Of a DNA stretch of 64,000 nt, positions 1 through 7,740 are shown piece after piece. Position numbers and translations under genes: made by a program. Each line of letters starts with the position of its first letter. The stretch's first letter is position 1. The stretch spans positions 40,778 to 104,777 of the forward strand of contig NZ_JASJCS010000010.1 in NCBI RefSeq assembly GCF_030065885.1, read 5' to 3'. Origin of the DNA: Ilumatobacter sp. Its GTDB lineage: Bacteria > Actinomycetota > Acidimicrobiia > Acidimicrobiales > Ilumatobacteraceae. The notes under the pieces are model-generated. The model saw nothing but the letters and a program-made list of their open reading frames with translations. It searched no databases and was not told the DNA's origin.

Positions 1-535
1 TGGCGTTCGACGTGCTCGACGTCGTGCCCGCCTCGTAGACGAAGTCGACGACGGCCGGGCCGTCGGCCGCCGTGCTGCCGCCCTGGAAGCACGTCGTGGC
101 GAGCTCGGCGTTCCGATCGCAGTACTCGGCCGGATTCGTCACGCCGAGCGACGCCGTGCCGCCGGCATCGACGAACTGCACGGTCGTGCCGGAGTCCGGC
201 CCGTCCTGTCCGGAGCGCACGAAGGCAGGTAGGTCGTCGAACTCGACACGGAACGGTCCCACGCCGAGGCCTGTGACATCGATCGAGAAGGTGCCGTCGG
301 TCGCGACGGTTCCGGCGGCCGAGGCCCCGGCCGCGTCGTAGGCGATGACCGAATAGGCGGCGAAGTCCGGCTCCAACGCATCACGAACGCCGTCCGCGTC
401 GTAGTCGCGGAAGACTTCGCCCGTGATCGGGGGATCACCGGGTGCGGCTCGCCCCGGCGACACCGCGCCCGTCACGAGCACCACGAGCGCAATCGACCCG
501 GCAACGAGCGCGCGGGCCACACGAAACTCCGACAC
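1..535 (-). CDS. SdrD B-like repeat surface protein, C-terminus cut by window edge
   Basis: The reading frame starts at a GTG (535-533) with GGAGG just upstream and runs off the left edge, so only the first 178 residues are visible. The N-terminus (MSEFRVARALVAGSIALVVL) is a clear Sec signal peptide ending near GRAAP. It is followed by a domain of SdrD-B/Cna-B type: it opens with GEVFRDYDADGVRDALEPD, has an immunoglobulin-like strand pattern (VIAYDAAG, GTFSIDVTGL, PFRVEFDDLP) and ends in a segment with two cysteines. Such domains occur in secreted or wall-attached adhesins of Gram-positive bacteria, where they act as stalks. It is divergent from the TasA-like/signal peptidase cassette, so a role in the same surface structure is plausible but inferred. 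Anchoring signals, if any, lie outside the window. Confidence 0.8.
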   Translation of the reverse strand, partial: MSEFRVARALVAGSIALVVLVTGAVSPGRAAPGDPPITGEVFRDYDADGVRDALEPDFAAYSVIAYDAAGASAAGTVATDGTFSIDVTGLGVGPFRVEFDDLPAFVRSGQDGPDSGTTVQFVDAGGTASLGVTNPAEYCDRNAELATTCFQGGSTAADGPAVVDFVYEAGTTSSTSNA

Positions 536-1141
536 TTCACACCTCCAACGCGGCCCGCCCGACGGGGCGAAGATAGAGCGACCGTCGCACCGCGACAAGT
601 CCTCCGCACGATCTCCTCTGCACGATCAGGGCCACGCGTACGTGGCGCAGGACGGCGTACAGCGCTGATCGCCGACGGCGATGCGGCGCCCACGCCACAC
701 CGATCCGCGGCAGCCGCGTTGATGGGATCCGACAGCCCCGAGATCGCCCGGTTCTCGTCGAGCCAGGTGACCTCGTGCCCAGATCCGGCGCTGGCGTGCC
801 CGGTCCGGCCCCCGTGCCGGCGAACGTGTCATCGCCGGGCGCGGGTTCGAGCGGGCTGCCCATCTCGGAACGTCGCGATCGCCCCGAAGCACGCAAGATC
901 GGTGCGTCCCGGGATCGAGTGACATCGCTCCGAGTGCAGGACCTCCACGTCACTCGCCGAGCAGTCGGCTGGCGTGTCGATCCACGGCCAGACGGGCGTC
1001 CGCCCCTCGACTGCGTCGACCCGACCGGCGTGGGGTCGGCAGTTCGTCAAGATCCCCGCACATCGTGGCCCCGGCCGGCCCGCGATCGGACGATCGAAGG
1101 CCTACGGACAGGACGCGCACTTCACGGAGGAGGTGACGGAT
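536..1141. other. 606-bp divergent intergenic region
   Basis: This stretch separates the leftward wall protein from the rightward fibre cassette. It contains short open frames on both strands, but none has a ribosome binding site, a recognisable domain or neighbour-like codon use. The Shine-Dalgarno sequences of both flanking genes lie at its ends (GGAGG near 543-547 on the minus strand, GGAGGAGGT at 1126-1134 on the plus strand). I see no tRNA, repeat array or clear hairpin. A small unrecognised gene cannot be excluded. Confidence 0.5.
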
Positions 1142-1726
1142 TTGCGGACGCGAACGCGCTCGCGCACGCCCATGATGCTGATGATCTGGGCCGCGATCGT
1201 CGGCTCGTTCCTCGCCTCGGGCGCGCTCGTGGTCGGCGCCACACGATCCGCCCTCGACGTGGCTCCACCCCGACCGGCGCAGTTGAACAGCTCGCGCCCG
1301 GAGCTCCGGGCCGACGGCATCGTGCGCCGGCGCGTCGACGTTCCGTCCCTCGTCCCCGGCGACTCGGTCGGCGGCTGTGTCGAGGTCGCTCGTGCCGATG
1401 GTGACGATCGACCGTTCGACGTGCGCGTCCACGGATCCTCGTCGGGTGGCCTCACGCCGGACCTCCGGCTCACGATCCACCATGGCGTCGACGGTGGCCG
1501 ATGCGGCGAGCCCGGCACGCTCACCGCGGTGTTCGACGGCCCCCTCGCCGAGCTCGGCACCGACTTCGGCGACGGCAGTCGGGGCCTGGCGCCGGCGCGG
1601 GCCCGAACGACCGTCGCCTACCCGTTCACGGTCTCGCTCGATCCGTCGACGTCGAACTCCCAGCAGGGCGCGACGGCAGCGCTGGAGCTGCGATGGGAGG
1701 TGCGGCCCGGCCCGACGACGCGGTGA
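1142..1726 (+). CDS. TasA/camelysin-like secreted protein, paralogue 1
   Basis: A 194-residue exported protein. I chose TTG at 1142 because GGAGGAGGT (1126-1134) sits 7 bases upstream; an in-frame GTG at 1133 is too close to that site. The N-terminus has a basic stretch (RTRTRSRTP) and a hydrophobic segment (MMLMIWAAIVGSFLASGALVV) typical of SipW-dependent precursors. The mature part aligns by eye with the next gene along its length: PSLVPGDSVGGCVEV against DMIPGDTVTDCIEV, then a second cysteine (GRCGEPGTLTAVF against SSCAAPGALTGVY), LAELGTDF against LDALGTDW, and a shared end in WEVR. The two conserved cysteines probably form a disulfide. TasA/camelysin proteins form extracellular fibres processed by SipW-type peptidases, and such a peptidase is encoded two genes downstream. 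The fibre role is inferred. Confidence 0.75.
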   Translation: MRTRTRSRTPMMLMIWAAIVGSFLASGALVVGATRSALDVAPPRPAQLNSSRPELRADGIVRRRVDVPSLVPGDSVGGCVEVARADGDDRPFDVRVHGSSSGGLTPDLRLTIHHGVDGGRCGEPGTLTAVFDGPLAELGTDFGDGSRGLAPARARTTVAYPFTVSLDPSTSNSQQGATAALELRWEVRPGPTTR

Positions 1727-1832
1727 TCGCCGTTCCCCTTCCTGCGCGCCACCGACTCAAGGTGGTCGTCGATGGCGTCGATGAGTGGATATGACGCGTC
1801 CCGACACGTGGGACCGAACAAGGAGAACCAAC

Positions 1833-2414
1833 GTGGAGACCACCCCCCATTCACAGGATCGTCGGAGCCTCGGCGGCGTCATCCTCGCCTCGGCCATCGT
1901 GTCGGCACTGCTGGTCGGCGTGCTCGCCTACAGCGCGACGAACGCCGCCTTCACGGGCGTCACCGGCAACACCGGCAACACCTTCGAGGCCGCCACCGTG
2001 TCGCTGACCGACGACGACTTCGGTGGCACGAACTTCCAGGTGACCGACATGATCCCCGGCGACACGGTCACCGACTGCATCGAGGTCGAGTACACCGGCT
2101 CGACCACCGATCTGGCCGGGTTGCGGCTGTACGGCGCGTCGAGCGGCGACCTCGCCGACGATCTCGACCTGAACGTCCGCCACGGCGCCGCCGGAAGCAG
2201 CTGCGCGGCACCCGGCGCCCTCACCGGCGTCTACTCCGGTGACCTCGACGCGCTCGGTACCGACTGGGCGACGGGCAGCGCCGGCTTCACGCCGACCGCT
2301 ACGAACGAGACGGTCGCGTACGTGTTCGACGTGACCCTGAAGGCCACGACCACCGACGCCGCTCAGGGTGACACGGCGAGCGCCGACTTCACCTGGGAGG
2401 TCCGGTCCAACTGA
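1833..2414 (+). CDS. TasA/camelysin-like secreted protein, paralogue 2
   Basis: A 193-residue exported protein. GTG at 1833 is preferred because AGGAG (1821-1825) lies 7 bases upstream; an in-frame ATG at 1785 has no such site. After a short cytoplasmic leader comes a hydrophobic stretch (GVILASAIVSALLVGVLAY) and then the hallmark of SipW-type cleavage sites, SATNAAFTGVTGNTGNTFEA, with expected cleavage before or within AAFT. The mature domain is acidic and beta-rich with two cysteines (TDCIEV, SSCAAPG). It is co-directional with paralogue 1 and stops 15 bp before the signal peptidase fusion, so the three probably form one transcription unit of fibre subunits plus dedicated peptidase. Fibre formation is inferred from the family. 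Confidence 0.82.
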   Translation: METTPHSQDRRSLGGVILASAIVSALLVGVLAYSATNAAFTGVTGNTGNTFEAATVSLTDDDFGGTNFQVTDMIPGDTVTDCIEVEYTGSTTDLAGLRLYGASSGDLADDLDLNVRHGAAGSSCAAPGALTGVYSGDLDALGTDWATGSAGFTPTATNETVAYVFDVTLKATTTDAAQGDTASADFTWEVRSN

Positions 2415-2429
2415 TCGGACCCCCATGAC

Positions 2430-4493
2430 GTGAGCACGGGCCTGGCTCACCGCGCTCGGACGAGCGCATCGGTCGCCCCGGATCACTCCGACCTCGAGGG
2501 TCGGGATGGCACGGTGGCGACCGAGTCGCGTCCCGACGGCCGACGGTTCGGCACGACCGGGTTCGTCGCTTCGATGGCCGGCCGGTTCCTGGCGATGTCG
2601 TGGTGCTGGACCATCATCTGGCTCACGCTGTGGAGCGTGGTCCCGATCGTGCTCGGGTGGTCGCCGGCGGCCGTCACCGGGTCCTCGATGGAGCCGAGCC
2701 TCCGCTTCGGATCGGTGGTGCTCCTCGACGACGGCGTCGACCTCGACACCATCGGTCCGGGGGCCGTCGTGTCCTACGACGACCCGGGGCTGCCCGGGAT
2801 GCGGGTCACACATCGCGTCATCGAGGTCGAGACCGACGGCGACCGCGTCGTCGCCTTCCGGACGATGGGCGATGCGAACGAGGTGCCCGACTCCACCGTC
2901 GTTCCCGTGGAGCGGGTCCACGGTGTGGCGCGGCTCGTGGTGCCGTACGCCGGCCTGCCGAAGGCGTGGACAGCCTCCGGACAGTGGACGGAGTTCGCCG
3001 CGTTCGCCGTCCTGACGCTCGTCGCCGCCATCGTCTCCATGGACACGCTCCAGCGGCTCCGGTCCGGTCCGGATCGCGGCAGGCGGGGCCGCCGACGCCA
3101 GACCGCTGCGATCGGCGTCGCGATCGCCGCCATGCTGGGGGCACCGTCGACATCGGCGGCGTTCACGAGCCAGACCGGCGACGCCGGCAACGACTTCGCG
3201 ATGACGTCGCAGTGGTTCCTCGACACGATCGACCGCGACGCGCCCGTCGCTCACTGGCGGCTCGGCGAGGCGGCGGGCGGGCCACCGGTCACCGTGCTCG
3301 TCGACGACTTCGAGACGTTCTCGGGATACAACACCTACGGCGCCGGCAGCTTCGTGTCATCGACCGCCCAGGCACGCTCGGGGACACGCTCGGGCCTCAA
3401 GACCGGGAACAACGACCCCAACGGCGGCTGGAAGGCGCTGCCGGCGACGGTGAGCGGCAGCTTCGTGTTCGAGGTCTGGGTCTACCGCCCGAGCGGCTTC
3501 GCCGGCGGATCGATCGATCGACTCGGCCTCGAGGATGCCGGGTTCAACGGCTACACGTTCCTGGTCGACCACAACGGCAACCGACTCGGCATCGATCGCC
3601 GGACCGGAGGGTCGCCGAGCTCGATCGGCACGACGGTCGCCTTCGACCCACCCGAGGACAGCTGGTACCGACTCCAGCTCGTCCGCTCGGGCGCCGCGCT
3701 GACCCTGAGCGCCTACGACGGGGCTGGCACGCTGCTCGCGAGCACGTCGGCGATCGACGGCACGACGACGACCTTCGACCGACTCGCGATCCACGGCGGC
3801 TGGGACTACTACGTCGACGACCTGATGGTCGTGCAGACCAACCCGACGCTGGTCGCGGTCGACCGCATCGGCACGCTCGACGGCGGATACATCGGCGGTC
3901 CGCTGCTCGGCCAGCCCGGGCTGATGACCAGCGATGGCGACACGGCCGCTGATCTCGACGGCATCGACGACGCCGTGCTGATCGGCGACGACGCGCTGGT
4001 CAACCTGTCGACACGAGGGGAACGCACGACCGAGCTGTGGTTCGAGGCCGACTCCACGAGCGGCCGCCAGGTGATCTACGAAGAGGGTGGGACGGTCAAC
4101 GGGTTGAACGTGTACCTCGACGACAGCCAGCTCTATGCGACGGCATGGAGCCAGTCGACCGGTTGGAGCACGCCGCTCGTGACCAGCACCCCGATCGCGG
4201 CGAACACCGCCTACCACGTCGCGGTGGCGCTCGACGCCGTGACGTCGCGGTCGCTGACGTTGTACCTCGACGGCGTCCCCGTCGCGAGCGCGTCCAAGAC
4301 CGACGCCAACGCCTGGAACGCCCACAGCGACGACGGCGCCATCGGGGTGCTCAACGGTGGCACCCAGTTCCACGACGGCGACTCGTCGGCGAGCGGCTCG
4401 TTCGCGTTCGACGGCACGGTCGACGAGGTCGTGCTGTTCAACAGCCTCGTCTCACCGGGCCGGATCGCCAACCACCACGCAGCCGGCGGCTGA
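2430..4493 (+). CDS. SipW/ER-type signal peptidase I fused to LamG-type secreted protein
   Basis: A 687-residue two-part protein. Residues 58-78 are a membrane anchor. The catalytic domain follows with S86 in GSSMEP, H128 in MRVTHRV in place of the bacterial lysine, and MGDANEVPD (D148, D154). This is the Ser-His arrangement of SipW and ER signal peptidases. A second membrane segment (187-203) returns the chain to the cytosol and is followed by a basic loop (211-223). Then comes a new signal-peptide-like stretch, AAIGVAIAAMLGAPSTSAAF, ending in AFTSQTGDAGNDF, which matches the cleavage region of the TasA-like neighbour. The remaining 430 residues hold two concanavalin/LamG-like beta-sandwich regions (about 290-475 and 490-687). 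The GTG start at 2430 is uncertain, since no good ribosome site is visible; GTG 2514 is an alternative. Predicted job: processing of the two upstream fibre proteins and possibly of its own C-terminal half. Confidence 0.85.
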   Translation: MSTGLAHRARTSASVAPDHSDLEGRDGTVATESRPDGRRFGTTGFVASMAGRFLAMSWCWTIIWLTLWSVVPIVLGWSPAAVTGSSMEPSLRFGSVVLLDDGVDLDTIGPGAVVSYDDPGLPGMRVTHRVIEVETDGDRVVAFRTMGDANEVPDSTVVPVERVHGVARLVVPYAGLPKAWTASGQWTEFAAFAVLTLVAAIVSMDTLQRLRSGPDRGRRGRRRQTAAIGVAIAAMLGAPSTSAAFTSQTGDAGNDFAMTSQWFLDTIDRDAPVAHWRLGEAAGGPPVTVLVDDFETFSGYNTYGAGSFVSSTAQARSGTRSGLKTGNNDPNGGWKALPATVSGSFVFEVWVYRPSGFAGGSIDRLGLEDAGFNGYTFLVDHNGNRLGIDRRTGGSPSSIGTTVAFDPPEDSWYRLQLVRSGAALTLSAYDGAGTLLASTSAIDGTTTTFDRLAIHGGWDYYVDDLMVVQTNPTLVAVDRIGTLDGGYIGGPLLGQPGLMTSDGDTAADLDGIDDAVLIGDDALVNLSTRGERTTELWFEADSTSGRQVIYEEGGTVNGLNVYLDDSQLYATAWSQSTGWSTPLVTSTPIAANTAYHVAVALDAVTSRSLTLYLDGVPVASASKTDANAWNAHSDDGAIGVLNGGTQFHDGDSSASGSFAFDGTVDEVVLFNSLVSPGRIANHHAAGG

Positions 4494-4511
4494 GACGAAG
4501 CCCGGTGTGCG

Positions 4512-4796
4512 TCAGTCGGTGACGACGACGCCGTGCCAGAACGCGACGCGGTCGGTGATCTGGGCCGCGGCCTCCTTCGGCTCGCGGTAGTGGAACGCCG
4601 CGTTGGCGTTGGTCTCGCCGTCGACGACCACGTCGTAGTAGCTGGCGGTGCCCTTCCACGGGCAGACGGAGGTGTGATCGCTCTCGACGAGCGTGCCGGG
4701 CGCGACCGAGGCGAGCGGGAAGTAGTGGTTGCCCTCGACCACGACCGTGTCGTCGGACTCTGCGATGACCGTGCCGTTCCAGGTTGCTGTTGCCAT
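4512..4796 (-). CDS. DUF427 domain protein
   Basis: A 94-residue single-domain protein matching the DUF427 family by its conserved run: WNGTVIAES at the N-terminus, NHYFPLASV, TSVCPWKGTASYYDVVVDGE and the ending FWHGVVV. The family is a small beta-tent fold, widespread in actinobacteria and without a settled function. The protein has no signal peptide or membrane segment, so it is cytoplasmic. It ends 18 bp from the signal peptidase fusion, which it converges on, and starts 74 bp from the divergent radA. Nothing in the context suggests a pathway. Confidence 0.85.
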   Translation of the reverse strand: MATATWNGTVIAESDDTVVVEGNHYFPLASVAPGTLVESDHTSVCPWKGTASYYDVVVDGETNANAAFHYREPKEAAAQITDRVAFWHGVVVTD

Positions 4797-4870
4797 GCCG
4801 GAGTCAACCCACCAGCACGTGCGGGTGTTCCGCCGATCGCCTGCAACACCCCGACGTCATGCTGGCTGTC

Positions 4871-6205
4871 ATGGCAAAGAGCAAGATCGAACACGTCTGC
4901 TCGGCGTGCGGCGCGTCGCATCCGAAGTGGTCGGGGCAGTGCACGTCCTGCGGCGAGTGGAACACCCTCGTCGAGGAGTTCGCCACCGACCCGTTGCCCG
5001 TCATCGCACCGGCCCTGTCGGCGCCACAGCCGATCGGCGACGTCGATCCCCACACGAGCGCGCCCGTGCCGACCGGGCTCGACGAGCTCGACCGGGTCCT
5101 CGGCGGCGGTCTGGTCGCGGGCTCGGTGACCCTGCTGGGTGGCGAGCCGGGCATCGGCAAGAGCACGCTGCTGCTCCAGCTGCTCGCCGAGCGCGCCGGG
5201 CGAGCTCTGTACGTCACCGCGGAGGAGAGCGCCCAGCAGGTGCGCCAACGGGCCGAGCGGCTGGGTGCCGTCCGACCCGAGCTGCTGCTGCAGGCCGAGA
5301 CGGCGCTCCCGCACATCACGGCGGCCGTCGCCGACACCGCCCCCGGCATCGTCGTCGTCGATTCCATCCAGACCGTGCACGACCCGGCGCTCGGGTCGCC
5401 ACCGGGTTCGGTCGTGCAGGTCCGCGGCTGCGCACAGCAGCTGGTCCAGATCGCCAAGCAGCGCAACGTGCCGATCGTGCTGGTCGGCCACGTCACGAAA
5501 GAGGGGTCGCTGGCCGGTCCACGGGTGCTCGAGCACGTCGTCGACACGGTGCTGGCCTTCGAGGGCGAGCGCCACCACGCGCTCCGGCTGCTGCGGGCCA
5601 GCAAGCACCGGTTCGGACCCACCAACGAGCTGGGTCTGTTCGAGATGGCCGGGCACGGGCTGATCGGCGTGCCCGATCCGAGCGAGCTGTTCCTCGGCGA
5701 TCGCCGCACCGGCGTCCCGGGCTCGGCCATCGTGCCGACCGTCGAAGGGCAGCGTCCGCTGGTCATCGAGGTCCAGGCGCTCACCACGCCGGCACCGCCG
5801 AACGTCCCGGCCCGCCGCACGACCCAGGGCGTCGACACGAACCGGCTGGCGTTGCTCCTCGCCGTGCTCCAGCAGCGTGCCCGCGTCGACGTCCGAGCGC
5901 ACGACGTGTACGCATCGACCGTCGGCGGCGTGCGCTTGGCCGCGCCCGGCCTCGACCTCGGCGTGTGCCTGTCGGTGGTCAGCGCCGTCAACGATCGCCC
6001 GCTGCCGGCCGACCTGGTCGCGTTCGGCGAGGTCGGTCTCGGCGGCGAGGTCCGGCAGGTGGCGCACGCGCCGCGGCGCGCGGCCGAGGCGGCCCGCCTC
6101 GGGTTCCGGCGCGCCATCGTCCCCCGCAGCTCACCCGACGCCGACGGTCTCCATCTCGTCCGCGTCGCCACCATCGCCGAGGCGTTGGCGGCGGCCGGTC
6201 TGTGA
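4871..6205 (+). CDS. radA: DNA repair protein RadA
   Basis: A 444-residue RecA-like branch-migration ATPase for recombinational repair. It has the four-cysteine zinc finger (C10, C13, C24, C27, in CSACGASHPKWSGQC), a Walker A motif GGEPGIGKST (91-99), a Walker B-like VVVDS, and the RadA signature, here KHRFGPTNE (245-253) where most relatives have KNRFG. The C-terminal third is the Lon-protease-like domain without a Lon catalytic serine. ATG 4871 is chosen because MAKSK begins the conserved family N-terminus; ATG 4859 is the only close in-frame alternative. There is no strong Shine-Dalgarno site. It is followed 98 bp later by disA, a conserved actinobacterial pairing that links repair to c-di-AMP signalling. 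Confidence 0.96.
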   Translation: MAKSKIEHVCSACGASHPKWSGQCTSCGEWNTLVEEFATDPLPVIAPALSAPQPIGDVDPHTSAPVPTGLDELDRVLGGGLVAGSVTLLGGEPGIGKSTLLLQLLAERAGRALYVTAEESAQQVRQRAERLGAVRPELLLQAETALPHITAAVADTAPGIVVVDSIQTVHDPALGSPPGSVVQVRGCAQQLVQIAKQRNVPIVLVGHVTKEGSLAGPRVLEHVVDTVLAFEGERHHALRLLRASKHRFGPTNELGLFEMAGHGLIGVPDPSELFLGDRRTGVPGSAIVPTVEGQRPLVIEVQALTTPAPPNVPARRTTQGVDTNRLALLLAVLQQRARVDVRAHDVYASTVGGVRLAAPGLDLGVCLSVVSAVNDRPLPADLVAFGEVGLGGEVRQVAHAPRRAAEAARLGFRRAIVPRSSPDADGLHLVRVATIAEALAAAGL

Positions 6206-6291
6206 CGCGTTCGACCCGGTCAGCGCCGGCTCCGACGGAGAGCGCCGACCCGACCGCCACGACAGGATGAACGTCGCGCAGCGCGTCGTTC

Positions 6292-6297
6292 TACACT
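6292..6297 (+). promoter_or_regulatory. Leaderless-type -10 element of disA
   Basis: The hexamer TACACT lies 6 bp before the disA ATG, with no Shine-Dalgarno sequence between. Transcription would begin at or next to the start codon, giving a leaderless mRNA separate from radA. No -35 match is visible. Confidence 0.5.
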
Positions 6298-6303
6298 CAC
6301 TCC

Positions 6304-7374
6304 ATGCAGAGCCGGTACAGCGGGGCGAACGAGCAGATGCGCAACGCGCTCGCCCGCGTCTCGCCGGGCACGCCGCTGCGTGACGGCATCGACCGCGTCG
6401 TGCGGTCGAAGGCCGGTGCCCTGCTCGTCCTCTCCGACGATCCCGAGGTCCTCTCGATCTGCTCCGGCGGCTTCCTCGTCGACGCACCGTTCAGCCCGCA
6501 GCGACTCTCCGAGCTCGCCAAGATGGACGGCGCGATCATCATCTCCAACGACGGCGGGCGCATCGCACGGGCCAACGTCCACCTCGTTCCCGACCCGACC
6601 GTGCCGACCAGCGAGACCGGCACGCGCCACCGCACCGCCGAACGCGTCGCCCGGTCGCTCGACGTCCCCGTCGTGTCGGCGTCCGAGGAGATGGGCGTCA
6701 TCAACGTGTACGCGGGCGGGTCGAAGCGCGAGCTGCAGGAGATCGGGCGCCTCCTCGACCGCGCGAACCAGGCGCTGCAGACGCTCGAGCGCTACAAGAC
6801 GCGGCTCGAGGACACGATCAGCCGACTGACCACGCTCGAGATCGAGGACGTCGTCACGATCCGCGACGTGGTGAGCGTCGTGCAGCGTGGCGAGATGGTC
6901 CACCGGATCGCCGACGAGATCGAGACGATGATCGTCGAGCTCGGCGTCGACGCGCGGCTGCTCCGCCTGCAGCTCGACGAGACGTACACCGACCTCGACG
7001 ACGAGCTCGACCTGGTGGTGGCCGACTACCTCCCGCCGCACCGCAACGTCGAGGACACCCTCGCCGAGATGTCCCGGCTGAAGGACGACGACGTGCTCGA
7101 CGCCCGGATGGCGCTCTCGACGATGCACCTCGGCGCCAGCGAGCTCGACCACGAGCTCGCACCGAAGGGGCTTCGGCTCCTCCGCCGGGTGCACAAGCTG
7201 CCACCCGAGCTCGCCGGCAAGATCGCCAACCGCTTCGAGAGCCTCGCGCGGCTGCAGCGGGTCACCGTCGACGACCTCATGACCGTCGACGGCGTCGACG
7301 CGGAGACCGCCCGCAGCGTCAAGGAGACGCTCGAGCGCGTCACCGAGAGCACCATCCTCGAGCAGTACAGCTGA
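6304..7374 (+). CDS. disA: DNA integrity scanning protein DisA, diadenylate cyclase
   Basis: A 356-residue protein that makes cyclic di-AMP from two ATP and scans DNA for branched structures. The N-terminal DAC domain holds the catalytic DGA motif (residues 75-77, in KMDGAIII) and the ATP-binding RHRTA (108-112). A helical linker spans about 150-290, and the C-terminus (from about 300) has the helix-hairpin-helix DNA-binding segment (LQRVTVDDLMTVDGVDAETA). Length and order match the family (about 350-360 residues, octameric). RadA is known to restrain DisA in other bacteria, and the two are neighbours here. The start is fixed by the -10-like TACACT 6 bp upstream and the conserved N-terminus. 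Confidence 0.97.
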   Translation: MQSRYSGANEQMRNALARVSPGTPLRDGIDRVVRSKAGALLVLSDDPEVLSICSGGFLVDAPFSPQRLSELAKMDGAIIISNDGGRIARANVHLVPDPTVPTSETGTRHRTAERVARSLDVPVVSASEEMGVINVYAGGSKRELQEIGRLLDRANQALQTLERYKTRLEDTISRLTTLEIEDVVTIRDVVSVVQRGEMVHRIADEIETMIVELGVDARLLRLQLDETYTDLDDELDLVVADYLPPHRNVEDTLAEMSRLKDDDVLDARMALSTMHLGASELDHELAPKGLRLLRRVHKLPPELAGKIANRFESLARLQRVTVDDLMTVDGVDAETARSVKETLERVTESTILEQYS

Positions 7375-7407
7375 CCTCGCCCACCCCGTCGACATCCAGG
7401 AGCAGCC

Positions 7408-7713
7408 ATGCCCTTCCGTCACATCGCCATGTTCAGATGGAACGACGACGTCGGCGTCGACCACCTCGATCGCGTCCGCGACGGCCTCAACGCGCTGCCC
7501 GCCGAGATCGAGGAGATCCGGAGCTACGTCCACGGTGCCGACGTGGGCGTGTCGGAGGGCACGTACGACTACGCGGTCGTGGCCGACTTCGACAACGTCA
7601 ACGACTGGCGCACCTACCGAGACCACCCGCAGCACGTGCTGTTCATCTCGGAGGTCATCGCCGGCAACGTGGCCGAGCGGGCCGCGATCCAGATCCAGAC
7701 CGGTCCGTCCTGA
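7408..7713 (+). CDS. Dabb (stress-responsive A/B barrel) domain protein
   Basis: A 101-residue protein matching the Dabb family: MPFRHIAMFRWNDD at the start (the usual HIVLFKW motif), a helix rich in LDRVRDGLNALP, then YDYAVVADFDNVNDWRTYRDHPQH and a closing FISEVIAG. Dabb proteins are small ferredoxin-like alpha/beta barrels that dimerise; some are stress-induced and a few catalyse cyclisation or decarboxylation. AGGAG at 7398-7402 supports the ATG at 7408. It lies 33 bp after disA and is probably co-transcribed. The substrate is unknown. Confidence 0.88.
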   Translation: MPFRHIAMFRWNDDVGVDHLDRVRDGLNALPAEIEEIRSYVHGADVGVSEGTYDYAVVADFDNVNDWRTYRDHPQHVLFISEVIAGNVAERAAIQIQTGPS

Positions 7714-7740
7714 TCGCGTCGCGGCCCCCGGCCGGTGTGG

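Noticed and set aside
4211..6067. A 618-codon minus-strand frame antisense to the signal peptidase fusion and radA
   Set aside because: It has no domain, no ribosome site and the composition of a shadow frame. The plus strand has complete, well-conserved genes there.
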